A DNA stretch of 64,000 bases from Rhodothermales bacterium (GCA_958296045.1 CATQHT010000003.1:941246-1005245); one strand, 5' to 3'; positions 48,582 through 57,957 are shown, counted from the stretch's first letter. Numbers and translations: made by a program. The notes: generated from the sequence alone by a model not told the origin.

Positions 48582-49406
48582 TTACATGCGCAGGACCATC
48601 AAGAGTTGTACCGTGAATTCGTCGTGGGTACTTCCCAGCTTATTGCTCCAGTACTGCACCTCTACACCTGCATGTAGCCAGCCTTCGCCTGTGACGTCCG
48701 CGGTGAGCTGAGGCTGTGCCAGAATCCACGATTTCACTTCGCCCCCCAGCTCATTAGTGACGCCACTGATGTATTCGGCATGGCCCGCCCAAGCCATCGA
48801 AATCGAGCCCAGCTTAAATGGCATCAGCCAACTAACATCGAACATGAATCCAACGTCATCTGTCTTGGGTGCACCCCCTTCGGCGACACCATCACTGGCA
48901 TCCAGCATGGCTGCGAAATCAGTGTTGAGGAAAATAAATCCGGGTACAGCCCACGAGAGCTGCACCCCGGGCAGGATCTTGAGCACATCCGCATCGCCAT
49001 CAAAGTTGATTCCGCCGACCAAAGAGATGTCGCGCACCGCCCCGATCCTTATCTCCTTACCGGTGACCTTGCCCAAGCTTAGCGTCGGGTACCATTCACC
49101 GTAAAACTCCTTGTCGTTGAAGCCGTCATCGGTGGCATCATCGATAAAGTCAATGAAGAAAAAGCTGCCTCCGAGCTTCCACGAGCTGGCATTCTGGAAG
49201 GTAAGTATCGACGTCGCTGACGATTCACCGCTTTCGGAAAATGGATTCACCAGACTTCCGTACTGCCATGCAAAATCGGTCTGCGCGGCACTGGGGAAGG
49301 CAAGCAAAGCCAAAAGGCCGGCTGCTGCGATCCAACGCATGCAAGGCAGAAAATCGCTCGTTCTCCGAAGACGTGCCATCGTAGGCCCTGTGTTGGTTGA
49401 CGTCAT
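48582..49406 (-). CDS. Tsx-like outer-membrane channel protein
   Basis: This 274-residue protein has a signal peptide around CMRWIAAAGLLALLAFPSAAQ and a beta-barrel body that recalls nucleoside-channel Tsx proteins: WKLGGSFFFIDFIDDATDDG and EFYGEWYPTLSL, ending in alternating aromatic strands. I used ATG 49406; ATG 49379 would also keep the signal peptide. It lies about 100 bases upstream of amtB and in the same direction. Tsx relatives let nucleosides through; together with amtB it may instead serve nitrogen uptake. The family call is moderate. Confidence 0.7.
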   Translation of the reverse strand: MTSTNTGPTMARLRRTSDFLPCMRWIAAAGLLALLAFPSAAQTDFAWQYGSLVNPFSESGESSATSILTFQNASSWKLGGSFFFIDFIDDATDDGFNDKEFYGEWYPTLSLGKVTGKEIRIGAVRDISLVGGINFDGDADVLKILPGVQLSWAVPGFIFLNTDFAAMLDASDGVAEGGAPKTDDVGFMFDVSWLMPFKLGSISMAWAGHAEYISGVTNELGGEVKSWILAQPQLTADVTGEGWLHAGVEVQYWSNKLGSTHDEFTVQLLMVLRM

Positions 49407-49587
49407 CTCCTGACAAACGTGTACCTGCGGCGCACACTCCCGCCGGCTCCCCAAGATCGCCAATTCCGAACAAAGATTCAAGGAGCGGAGCATCACGGAA
49501 CCCGCCTCGCCTCCCCAAGGGACCGAACAAGACCATCGGGGGCACCTCGCGGTACGCGCGCCGCCAAGCACCGGCGGCAGCCTGGAG

Positions 49588-49854
49588 CTAGCGACCTATG
49601 GCTTCCACACGCTTGATGCTTGGCACAGCGTGCCGAAGCGCCTGCTCAATGCCAGCGCGAAGCGTCATCGTGCTCATCGGACAAGCTCCACAGGCACCCA
49701 ACAGCTCAAGTTCAACCACCATGTCACGGGTAATCCGGTGCAGCCGCACCGACCCCCCATCTGCCTGGAGATACGGACGGATGGAATCCAGGCCGTCTTC
49801 AATCCGGCAACGCAGTGCCTCGTCCGAGTTCGGCTCGTAAAACGGCTTTTTCAT
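49588..49854 (-). CDS. NifU-like iron-sulfur scaffold (Nfu type)
   Basis: This 88-residue protein is a stand-alone Nfu domain. The CGACP motif gives the CxxC that holds a 4Fe-4S cluster between two subunits, with ADGGSVRLHRI before it. ATG 49854 was preferred to GTG 49860. It lies 207 bases downstream of the Mrp-type carrier gene on the same strand, which fits a joint role in iron-sulfur cluster transfer. Confidence 0.9.
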   Translation of the reverse strand: MKKPFYEPNSDEALRCRIEDGLDSIRPYLQADGGSVRLHRITRDMVVELELLGACGACPMSTMTLRAGIEQALRHAVPSIKRVEAIGR

Positions 49855-50061
49855 TCGCACAGATGCTTTGGCGCCATCTCGCCCGGCGACAGGAAATCAG
49901 ATATACAAGCGAACCACCACATTCTAATCATAACGGGCATTCGGAGATATCCGCTCCAAGCGCCGAGGCGCTGCCCTTTTTGCACGACGCGTGGCCATGA
50001 GCTTCGTAAACACCCTGCTACCCACATTTGTACCCCCGCATCCATTCGGGCACAAGATGCC

Positions 50062-51129
50062 TTAACGGTAAACTATTTCTGGGGCGGCGGTCTGAGCATC
50101 CGCGTGGTCGGCTACTGCCGACACAACCTGGTTGGCTGCGGCCGTGAATGCCTTTGCTGATGTGCTCTTGGGCGCCGCTATCACTATAGGAGTGCCTTCA
50201 TCGCCACTTTCCCGAAGCCGCTGCTCGATCGGCACCTCTCCCAGAAACGGAACCGATACCTCGTCTGCCAGCTTCCGTGCTCCACCCTCACCAAAGAGGT
50301 GGTACCTGCGCCCAGGCATGTCTGGGGGCGTAAAGTAGGCCATGTTCTCAATGATGCCCAATACCGGCACGTTGACCTGCTGAAACATGGCCACGCCTTT
50401 GCGGGCATCAGCAAGTGCAACCCGTTGCGGTGTCGACACGATCACGGCGCCGCTCAGCGACACGGTCTGCACAATCGTGAGCTGGATATCTCCGGTACCA
50501 GGCGGCAGGTCCAAAATCATGACGTCGAGCTCTCCCCATTCCGCATCGCCCAAGAACTGACGAACCGCGCTTGACACCATGGGACCGCGCCAGATCACCG
50601 CCTGCGCCGCATCGACTAAAAGCCCCATAGATAATAGGCGCACGCCGTACCGCTCTAGAGGCACGATCTTCCGATTCCGGTTGACGCGCGGCTTTTCATT
50701 CTCCACCCCGAACATCGTCGGCACGCTCGGTCCGTAGATGTCCGTATCCACCAGACCCGTTCGAAAGCCCTGCTGCGCCAAAGCCACGGCCAAGTTCGCA
50801 GCAACCGTACTCTTACCAACGCCTCCCTTGCCCGAAGCCACCGCTACCAGGTGGCGCGTACCCAGCTGCAGAGGAGATTTGGCACCTTTTCTTGCGGTTA
50901 CGCGCACCCGCACCTCTACATCTGGGCCGTGCGCAGAGCGCACCGCCTCCTGGCAGCGCGCGACCAGGGTGTTCGCAAAGGTGCCGCCCGGGCGTGGAAT
51001 GCTGACTGCAAAGGTGGCTACGCGGCCCCTCACCTCCAAATCCCGGACCATTCCCAGCCGCACGATATCCTTCTTCCGGTCCGGGCCGGCGATCGAAGCC
51101 AAGGCACCCAAGACCGATTTTCTTGTCAT
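50062..51129 (-). CDS. Mrp/NBP35-family iron-sulfur carrier ATPase
   Basis: This 355-residue protein has an N-terminal MIP18-like domain (residues 1-80) and a deviant P-loop SGKGGVGKST at 99-108, the signature of ParA/Mrp ATPases, plus DTDIYGPSVPTMFG and DLPPGTGDIQLT. Mrp proteins load iron-sulfur clusters onto client enzymes. The usual CPxC pair near the C-terminus is absent: the corresponding stretch reads TPPDMPGRRYHLFG, a variant I associate with Bacteroidota. It lies 22 bases downstream of the broken ppx gene. Confidence 0.92.
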   Translation of the reverse strand: MTRKSVLGALASIAGPDRKKDIVRLGMVRDLEVRGRVATFAVSIPRPGGTFANTLVARCQEAVRSAHGPDVEVRVRVTARKGAKSPLQLGTRHLVAVASGKGGVGKSTVAANLAVALAQQGFRTGLVDTDIYGPSVPTMFGVENEKPRVNRNRKIVPLERYGVRLLSMGLLVDAAQAVIWRGPMVSSAVRQFLGDAEWGELDVMILDLPPGTGDIQLTIVQTVSLSGAVIVSTPQRVALADARKGVAMFQQVNVPVLGIIENMAYFTPPDMPGRRYHLFGEGGARKLADEVSVPFLGEVPIEQRLRESGDEGTPIVIAAPKSTSAKAFTAAANQVVSAVADHADAQTAAPEIVYR

Positions 51130-51151
51130 GGGAATCAGAACCGTTGAGCAC

Positions 51152-52084
51152 TTAAAGACGCCCGGTAGGGACTACTGTTCCAATAGCATCCAGAACCAGC
51201 CCGTGCCTGAAGCCCCACGGACTGATACGGCTGGCTGAAAACCCCAACCCAGTCATCACCACTTCCAGTATTACCACGGCCGCGGGGAAGGCGTCTTCCC
51301 GGCCCTGCATCAGTGTCGGGTGCAATGCCCGAACCTGGGCACGCGTCATGCGCAGCAGTCGTCTTCGCCATCGGCTAACATCGCGGGCCGAAAGCTCTGG
51401 CCACGGCGGCTCTTCACGGTCAAGCGCTAAGGTGGACAAAAGCCGCTGCGTAATTGACGCACCTATTAGCGGACCCTCGAGGGGCACATCCACGATCCAC
51501 AGCGCCTCCTTCATGTGGGCTACCGCACGGTCGATGCTTGTGCCATCTGGCGGCTGATGGCGAAAAAAGGACTCCACAAGCCGCACCGAATCCACATGCA
51601 GACTGTAGCAGGTCGTGGCGCCCGAGCGCGCAGCAACGATTTCTGTGGACCCACCTCCGATATCAAGCGTAACGCACGCCGATGGCTGCTGGGTCCAATA
51701 CGCCAGTGCCCCGCGAAAGCTCAAGGTAGCCTCCTGAGCACCCGACAGAATCCTGAGCGGCGCGTGCGTGCATGTGCTGACCACCTGTGCCAACGCCTGC
51801 GTATCGGACGCTTCCCGCGAGGCGCTGGTGCCCGCTACCACAATGCGCTTGGCGCCAAGGCTTTCTGCAAACGCTTTGAACGATAAGAGCGCCGCTTACA
51901 ATAAATTCAGCGCTGACGCGTAGGGAATCCCCTCGCCACTGAGCCGAACCATTGCCACCCTTTCCGCCACAGGCGTGAGACGGGGCTCTGCGTGCACATC
52001 GGCGACCAGAAGCTTGACCGTGTTGCTCCCGACATCGATGGCAGCAATCCAGATCGGGTCTGGTACGGTGTCGTTACCTGCAGG
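51152..52084 (-). pseudogene. Ppx/GppA-type exopolyphosphatase, broken
   Basis: The minus strand encodes a Ppx/GppA protein: IAAIDVGSNTVKLLVADVH at about 52,000-52,050, then VAGTSASREA, and DIGGGSTEIV. The same frame is interrupted by TAA at 51,896-51,898. Reading one base out between 51,888 and 51,925 gives VSAEFIVSGA, which fits the family better than the in-frame residues. Two compensating one-base shifts, one at the CCC run 51,923-51,925, would explain the break. No ATG, GTG or TTG occurs in frame between the stop at 52,085-52,087 and the conserved part. It may be decay or poor sequence. It would have degraded polyphosphate or ppGpp. Confidence 0.8.
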
Positions 52085-54014
52085 TCAGTAGGCGACCTGC
52101 GTCTTGAGAATCAGGCGTTAGATCCCACCTCCATACCGCCATGCCCCACTGCTCTGGGGCGGCGGGCTCGTTGTCATCGAAGAAGTCACCAAAATGGTGG
52201 GTGCGATCCGTGATGAACTGAACCACATAGTCGCCTTCGGTAAGATCCACCACTCCCGCAAAAAGTCGATTCTCTCCCTCACCGCCAGCTGGCAACGTAT
52301 TGTCCCAGCTCATAGCCCAGATACGCTCCTGGCTGTCCGCACACTGAATCCAACCGTAGTCAAAGGATTGTTCGCCATCATCGGTGAATTCGCCCAGTGC
52401 ACTGATGCCAAGGCGGACAGGGACTGTCGCGCTCAGCTCATGCCTCCTTCGCTCATTCTCCTCGAGCGGCCTCCAATCCACAATCAGCTCCGCGTCCGGC
52501 ATCGCCCCAAATGCAGCGTGTGCATCTCTAAGCTGCGCCCGAACGGCTGCTATGTCGACCGCCATCTCTTGCGCATCCATCTGCGCAGCCGATTCCACTT
52601 CGGACTCCAGCGCGTCCAGTTCAGACTCCAACGCTTCCAGTTCGGACTCCAACCCTTCTAGAGCCTCTTCTGCTGCACTGAGTGACAATCCGTCACGCTC
52701 GACGATCACGCCCGAGGGCAACTCCCTTAGCACCGGAAACATCGTCACACCCCAGCGCTCTTCGTGATCCGGGGCACCCTCGTTCCAGCTGCCCCATGCA
52801 TGCGAATCATCCGACTCATATCTCAGTGTGTAGATACCCGGATCCAGCACCAGAAAGGCCTCTACACGACGATTCTTGCTCGAGCCCCCTGCGCGCTCAG
52901 AATTCTCGTAGCGCATGGACCATACCTCGTCGGATCCGCTAGGCAGCTCCATGGTCAGACTCGCGTAGTCATACCGGCTGTGCCGGTACATCTCTCCGAG
53001 AGCATGCACCAATACAGGAACGCTCCGCGTCACCTGAAAGTAGCGTCGGATATCTCTCTCGTCCGTTACTCGCATAATGCTTATCACAGGGCGACGATGC
53101 ATCCAAGGGTCAAAAGCTGTTACGGCGGCAGGGTTATCCACTCTGAGTTCCATGCCCCATGCATCCGGGTACCAGGGTGGATTCGCTCTCCAGTCCTCGT
53201 ACGCATGTGAGCGGTCCGTCCTGGCCACAGCCCGATACACGCCGCGCGCCAGCTCAAGGTCCACATGCTGTTTGCGGTTTAGGACAGAGCCCCCTGCATA
53301 CTCGGACCCGACCGCAGAAAAGGACCACTCGCGCTTCCCGCTGGCTACGCTTTCGATCCAGAACTGGTCTGCCGTTTGTCTGGATGAGCGCTCCTCCACC
53401 TGGCCCGTGGCACTGACGCTGATGGTTGCGAGCCCGGTGACCTCAAACTCGAACTTGTCATGCTGGCTGCTGCGTAGCCGTCTCGCATCCCACAGCAGGG
53501 ATCCAGCAACGTCGCCCTCGGTACCGTCGGGCACAGCTGGCAGCCGTCGAACGCGTGCTTTCGCAGTAGCCGGTTGCAGGCGAAACTCCCAGTCTCGCCG
53601 CCCGGGGCCTACCCCGTGACCGGAATGCTCCACGAGCTGCCCGTAGGACGCGAAGTACGCCTTATAAAGGCCCGGTTCAAGCTCAATCGTGTCCGCTGAT
53701 ACATGTAGTAGCGGTCCCCTACCCTCTTTTAGCGGACGATGCTGCATGTCCCATACCACCTCCTGATCGTTCAGCCTCAGAATCCATGCGGCCGTCGCCA
53801 ATCCTGCATCACCGTGACGGTTATCCGCTGAACCGGTAGCAGTGACACTCATGACGGTCGGCTCATCGACCAAGAAAGCTTCCTCAGTCAGGGAATGCGG
53901 CTTCATGCCCTTCATCACTATCCACCCTTTCGGCTCCGGTGGTCCCCGGAGGATCTGGACCAAAACCATCACCGTCAGCAGAGCCACCAAGAGCTTCAGC
54001 AATATGTTCCTCAT
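52074..54014 (-). CDS. Membrane-anchored protein with four beta-rich repeats
   Basis: This 646-residue protein is not recognised. An N-terminal helix (ILLKLLVALLTVMVLVQIL) anchors it. Four related domains of about 95 residues follow, each with a V.V.A.G start, a W.M/F..D region, a ..LEPG.Y or ..LARGVYR strand and an aromatic end (WGMELR, WGVTMF, WGMAVW). Between the third and fourth is a coiled coil of heptad repeats (LESELEA, LESELDA). An outer-envelope or periplasmic binding role seems likely. The first repeat of the next operon is divergent, 180 bases away. Confidence 0.75.
   Translation of the reverse strand: MRNILLKLLVALLTVMVLVQILRGPPEPKGWIVMKGMKPHSLTEEAFLVDEPTVMSVTATGSADNRHGDAGLATAAWILRLNDQEVVWDMQHRPLKEGRGPLLHVSADTIELEPGLYKAYFASYGQLVEHSGHGVGPGRRDWEFRLQPATAKARVRRLPAVPDGTEGDVAGSLLWDARRLRSSQHDKFEFEVTGLATISVSATGQVEERSSRQTADQFWIESVASGKREWSFSAVGSEYAGGSVLNRKQHVDLELARGVYRAVARTDRSHAYEDWRANPPWYPDAWGMELRVDNPAAVTAFDPWMHRRPVISIMRVTDERDIRRYFQVTRSVPVLVHALGEMYRHSRYDYASLTMELPSGSDEVWSMRYENSERAGGSSKNRRVEAFLVLDPGIYTLRYESDDSHAWGSWNEGAPDHEERWGVTMFPVLRELPSGVIVERDGLSLSAAEEALEGLESELEALESELDALESEVESAAQMDAQEMAVDIAAVRAQLRDAHAAFGAMPDAELIVDWRPLEENERRRHELSATVPVRLGISALGEFTDDGEQSFDYGWIQCADSQERIWAMSWDNTLPAGGEGENRLFAGVVDLTEGDYVVQFITDRTHHFGDFFDDNEPAAPEQWGMAVWRWDLTPDSQDAGRLLTCR
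52602..52664 (-). repeat. Three 21-bp repeats coding a coiled coil
   Basis: Three imperfect 21-base units encode seven residues each (LESEL.A), a leucine-zipper-like heptad. They form the coiled coil between repeats three and four of the membrane-anchored protein. Confidence 0.7.
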
Positions 54015-54193
54015 TTCGTGTGTGGTCTGACCAGCGATTGTCTTTTCTGCGTGGGATACTGTACGCCTGCAAGACGCTTTTTGTTACCCAATCTTCGCTC
54101 GGTGGCCCCTGGCACCTGCTGCATTCAATCGGCAGGTGTAACATTTGCCTTGCCTGGCCAGTATCAGTAGCACCAATTCCGCACCTGGGAAGC

Positions 54194-56341
54194 TTGTCCA
54201 CGATCCGCTTACGGACCCTGTTGCGTCTGCGACGCATTCTCGCACATCGTGGCTTCCAGATCGCAGCGTTTGCGTCGCTGCTTCTTGCGACGGCTGCCTA
54301 CCAGGTGCTTAAAGGCGTAGGTCCTCACGCCTCTCCTGGACTCAGTCTCGCCTTCCAGGTGCTGGTGCTCGCCTGCTATGGAGTGCTGTGGCTGCTTCTT
54401 GAGAGCGTATTCTGTCGGGATCGCCCCACGCCCATACAGGCGTTCTGGCACCTTCTGGTGGGCGCGGCCGTGTATCTGGTAGTCTATGCAGCGGCCATCA
54501 CCGCTATCACGGGCGGCTTCAACGAAGACGGCCAGCCTATCGCGATCTCTACCGCGTTTCAGTCGGTGCTTACTGCACCGGTGCTTGCAGCCTTCAGCAT
54601 ACTCCTTTTGCTGCGGTTGCGCGGACTCATCCTGCAGCGCAGGACCCGGGCCACGGTGCGCACCTGGCGCCTGATGGTCGGCGGCATTGTGCTTGCCGCA
54701 GCTGTAGAGGCCGTCGCGTCTGCCTATCCAGAGGCCACCATTCTCCCTCCTATCAAGATCACGCTTGGCGTAGGCCTTGTGGCGCTCGCGGCCATCAACG
54801 TATTTCGAGTTTCCTGGGTTGTACGTCTGACTGCTACGCAGAAGGCGTGGACGATCCTCATGGCCATCGGACTCATGGTGTTCTGCTTCTTTGCAGGCCT
54901 TTCCAGCGCGGGCGCCGAGTGGTTGCTCTCCAGGCCTTCGGGAAGTCCCCAGGCGTTATTGGAATTTCACAGCGCGGGCCTTGGCCAATTCGTCAACTTC
55001 GTGTGCCAATTCACTTTCGCGTACTGTTTGACTTCCATCCTGTCACTCACCTTCCATCTCCCGACGACCGGAGACTTCCGGCGACGGGAGGGCGAGATGG
55101 AGGCGATATACTCACTGACGGACCTAGTGCGCGAGGTCTTTGACCGAGAGCAGCTGGTGCATACCATCGTTCGTTCTGCTGCTGAGGCCCAGTCCGCGAA
55201 TATGGCGTGGCTGGTGATGGCGAATCCGTATCCGCGGGTCGTTGCTGGACACAACGTAGCTCCCGAAGCAAGTCAGGAGCTCGTCAATTGCAACGAGTTC
55301 TGGAAAGATGCCGGAGCTGCGCGGGAACCCCTAAATCTCGACCGGGCCCTACTGGATCCACGCGTAACGGCCGACGCTCGAGCGGGCATCGAAAGCCTGT
55401 TGGTTGTGCCGATCGCCGCGCACCGTAAAAAGGTCCTTGGCATGCTTTTTCTTGCAAAGGACGTGGACGCCGGGTTTGTTGCGGACGATGTGAGAACCGC
55501 GCGTGCGTTTGCCGCGCAGGCTGCGTTGGCACTCGACAACGCGCGCATGCTCGAAGAGCTGGTTGAAAAAGAACGCCTTACCCGCGAGCTGGACATCGCC
55601 CGCGAGGTGCAGGGACGCCTTCTCCCCCAGAAGCTGCCCGCGCTGGACCGGATCGATGTGGCGGCCACCAGCCAGCCAGCTTATGAGGTGGGAGGCGATT
55701 ACCACGACTTCGTGGCCCTGGACGGCGATCGGCTGGCTTTCATCGTGAGCGATGTGTCTGGCAAAGGAACTTCCGCCGCCTTCTATATGGCGGGCATGCA
55801 AGGCATCTTCCGATCTGTTGCGCGCATCGCCCCCGATCCACTGGATTTTCTCACACATGCCAATCTCGTCTTGTATGAGTCATTGGAAAGGAGCGTGTAC
55901 ATCACCGTCATCTATGGCATTATTGACCACAGGCGCCAGGCCATCACGCTGGCGCGAGCAGGCCACTGTCCAGCAGTCATTGCCCACCAAGGGTCACCGG
56001 CCAGATTCCTACGCTCCCGCGGACTGGGTGTCGGACTCGATCGCAGCTCGCGCTTCCGAAAGTCAATAGAGGTGGAAACGTTCGATATGGGTCCGGGCGA
56101 TTCGCTTGTGTTCTATACGGACGGCCTCGTGGAGTCTCGCAACGGGGACGGCGAGGAATACGGATTCGATCGGCTGCTCGCGTGTGTGGAGGCTTCCAGG
56201 CACCTCGGCGCCGAAGACATACAAGCGTCACTCTTGGATGATCTGCAGCACTTCATTGGCAGTCAGCGCCGGTATGACGACGACCTTACGCTTCTGATCC
56301 TCAAGTGGCGCCACGGTGGCGGCCAGGCCGCGCTTGTGTAG
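54194..56341 (+). CDS. Eight-helix membrane protein with GAF and PP2C phosphatase domains
   Basis: This 715-residue protein starts at TTG 54194, chosen because upstream codons overlap the divergent gene and lack coding features. About eight membrane helices fill residues 20-310. A GAF domain follows at about 330-470 (LLVVPIAAHRKKVLGMLFLAKD), then a coiled coil (ELDIAREVQGRLLPQ) and the PP2C domain with GGDYHDF, VSDVSGKGTSAAFYM and YDDDLTLLIL. It is the phosphatase of the second partner-switching module; the membrane part differs from the first. Confidence 0.88.
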   Translation: MSTIRLRTLLRLRRILAHRGFQIAAFASLLLATAAYQVLKGVGPHASPGLSLAFQVLVLACYGVLWLLLESVFCRDRPTPIQAFWHLLVGAAVYLVVYAAAITAITGGFNEDGQPIAISTAFQSVLTAPVLAAFSILLLLRLRGLILQRRTRATVRTWRLMVGGIVLAAAVEAVASAYPEATILPPIKITLGVGLVALAAINVFRVSWVVRLTATQKAWTILMAIGLMVFCFFAGLSSAGAEWLLSRPSGSPQALLEFHSAGLGQFVNFVCQFTFAYCLTSILSLTFHLPTTGDFRRREGEMEAIYSLTDLVREVFDREQLVHTIVRSAAEAQSANMAWLVMANPYPRVVAGHNVAPEASQELVNCNEFWKDAGAAREPLNLDRALLDPRVTADARAGIESLLVVPIAAHRKKVLGMLFLAKDVDAGFVADDVRTARAFAAQAALALDNARMLEELVEKERLTRELDIAREVQGRLLPQKLPALDRIDVAATSQPAYEVGGDYHDFVALDGDRLAFIVSDVSGKGTSAAFYMAGMQGIFRSVARIAPDPLDFLTHANLVLYESLERSVYITVIYGIIDHRRQAITLARAGHCPAVIAHQGSPARFLRSRGLGVGLDRSSRFRKSIEVETFDMGPGDSLVFYTDGLVESRNGDGEEYGFDRLLACVEASRHLGAEDIQASLLDDLQHFIGSQRRYDDDLTLLILKWRHGGGQAALV

Positions 56342-56395
56342 ATTTCGCTGTTGATCCATCAGTCGCAGACTCACTATGAAACTTCTTCGGGGACG

Positions 56396-56752
56396 ATGAG
56401 CAATTTTTCTGTTGCCTTTACGCGCCAGGGCTCCATCCGTGTACTGTCCCTTACGGGAGAGCTGGATGCGCACACGGCCACGGAGTTTGAGAAGGCTATC
56501 GAGAGATGCAAGACAAACGGCGAATTCAGCATCGTAGTCGATGGCGAGCACCTTGCCTACATCTCCAGCGCGGGCCTGGGGGTGTTTATGGCCTTCATCG
56601 AGGAGATCCGCAGCGAGGGTGGCGACATCAAGATAGCCGCGCTGCAGGACCGGGTCTACAACGTTTTTGACCTGTTGGGCTTCCCCATCCTCTTCGAAAT
56701 CGTTGGCACCGTAGAAGAGGCAACCCGGCTGTTTGCCACCGGGCCCCAATAA
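56396..56752 (+). CDS. STAS-domain anti-sigma factor antagonist
   Basis: This 118-residue protein has the STAS loop YISSAGLGVFMAF with the target serine. I chose ATG 56396 because upstream codons to 56351 show no STAS content. It should be a substrate of the PP2C enzyme upstream and of the kinase encoded next. It lies 54 bases after the phosphatase. Confidence 0.91.
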   Translation: MSNFSVAFTRQGSIRVLSLTGELDAHTATEFEKAIERCKTNGEFSIVVDGEHLAYISSAGLGVFMAFIEEIRSEGGDIKIAALQDRVYNVFDLLGFPILFEIVGTVEEATRLFATGPQ

Positions 56753-56786
56753 TATCAGATCAGATCCCGGCCTGTCCGGAGACGTT

Positions 56787-57206
56787 GTGGGTGTCACCGT
56801 TCACACGATGGAGGTTTCCAGCTCGCTGCGCCATCTGCGTAGTGTGCGCGAATTTGTAGTGCAGCACGCCAGGCAGGCCCATTTCCCTGAGGACGCCATT
56901 GACGAATGCAGGCTAGCCGTGTGCGAAGCATGTACAAACGTGATCGAGCACGCTTATCAGGGCCAGCCCGGACGTTTGGTCAAGGTGTCGGTCGCGGTGG
57001 GGCCTGACCGACTTTCTGTTCGCATCACCGACAACGGCAAAGCCTTCGATCGGAGTACCTACTTCGAACCAGAAATCCGCCGGCTGGCCAGGGAGCGGCG
57101 CTCCGGTGGGCTTGGCGTGCACATCATTCGGCGACTCATGGATCGCGTGGAGTACCGGTCACGGGACGGAAAGAACGAGATACGTATGGTCAAGTACCGT
57201 CCGTAG
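56787..57206 (+). CDS. RsbW-like anti-sigma kinase
   Basis: This 139-residue GHKL protein has the N-box RLAVCEACTNVIEHAYQ and VRITDNGKAFD, RSGGLGVHIIRRL. I chose GTG 56787, with ggag at 56778-56781, over upstream codons that overlap the STAS gene. It overlaps the convergent menG gene by 17 bases. Gene order here is PP2C-STAS-kinase, the reverse of the last two genes in the first module. Confidence 0.88.
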   Translation: MGVTVHTMEVSSSLRHLRSVREFVVQHARQAHFPEDAIDECRLAVCEACTNVIEHAYQGQPGRLVKVSVAVGPDRLSVRITDNGKAFDRSTYFEPEIRRLARERRSGGLGVHIIRRLMDRVEYRSRDGKNEIRMVKYRP

Positions 57207-57957
57207 CCGCCCCTGGCTCTGGCTCTGGCTTCGTAGGTGCCTGTCCCACATAGAGCGACACTACGCCAAAGGTGAGCGGTTGCGCGCGAAGGTTGGCAAA
57301 TCCGGCCTCTTGCATGCGGGCCAGGAACGCAGCACCACTTGGAAAAGCGCGCATTGATTCCGGCAGGTATGTGTAGGCACCAGGCACACGAGAAACTGCC
57401 CGCCCAATGGCGGGAAGCACAACTCTGGCGTAGGCATGGAATAGGGATCGTAGCAGGCGGCTCGTCGGGCGACTGAACTCCAACACCACAAGCTGAGCGC
57501 CGGGCTGAAGGACCCGGAGCATTTCCTCAAGTCCGCGCCTCAGATTCTGAAAGTTGCGCACCCCGAACGCCACCATCGCCCCTGTAAACGCCTCATCGTC
57601 AAACGGCAACGCTTCCACATCGGCGACCTGGAAGGTCACACGGTCACCGACTCCACGCTCGGCGGCCTTGTGGCGTGCTACCTTGAGCATGGCCTCGGAC
57701 AGGTCCACGCCGGTGACGGTGACGGCGCTATTCTGCAGAGCGGTCAGTGCCAGGTCCCCGGTGCCAGTCGCTGCATCAAGGATATGGGCACCTGGCGTGG
57801 CACGCAGTGCGCTGACAGCGATCCGGCGCCACGCGCGATCGATGCCAAGGCTTAAGAGCCTGTTGAGCAGGTCGTAACGGGGGGCGATGGCGCTGAACAT
57901 CGCCTCCACCTGTTCGTGCTTGCCCGGCTGCTCACCTATGGGAGGAAAGAAGCGCAT
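57190..57957 (-). CDS. menG: Demethylmenaquinone methyltransferase
   Basis: This 255-residue SAM-dependent enzyme of the UbiE/MenG family has RYDLLNRLLSLGIDRAWRR, the SAM-binding DAATGTGDLAL and FGVRNFQNLRRGLEEMLRVL. It methylates demethylmenaquinone in respiratory quinone synthesis; menaquinone is assumed here from the lineage. The 3' end overlaps the convergent kinase gene by 17 bases. Confidence 0.95.
   Translation of the reverse strand: MRFFPPIGEQPGKHEQVEAMFSAIAPRYDLLNRLLSLGIDRAWRRIAVSALRATPGAHILDAATGTGDLALTALQNSAVTVTGVDLSEAMLKVARHKAAERGVGDRVTFQVADVEALPFDDEAFTGAMVAFGVRNFQNLRRGLEEMLRVLQPGAQLVVLEFSRPTSRLLRSLFHAYARVVLPAIGRAVSRVPGAYTYLPESMRAFPSGAAFLARMQEAGFANLRAQPLTFGVVSLYVGQAPTKPEPEPGAATDGT

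Noticed and set aside
53939..54193. N-terminal extension of the second PP2C sensor
   Set aside because: It lies in the promoter side and start of the divergent gene and has no membrane or domain content.
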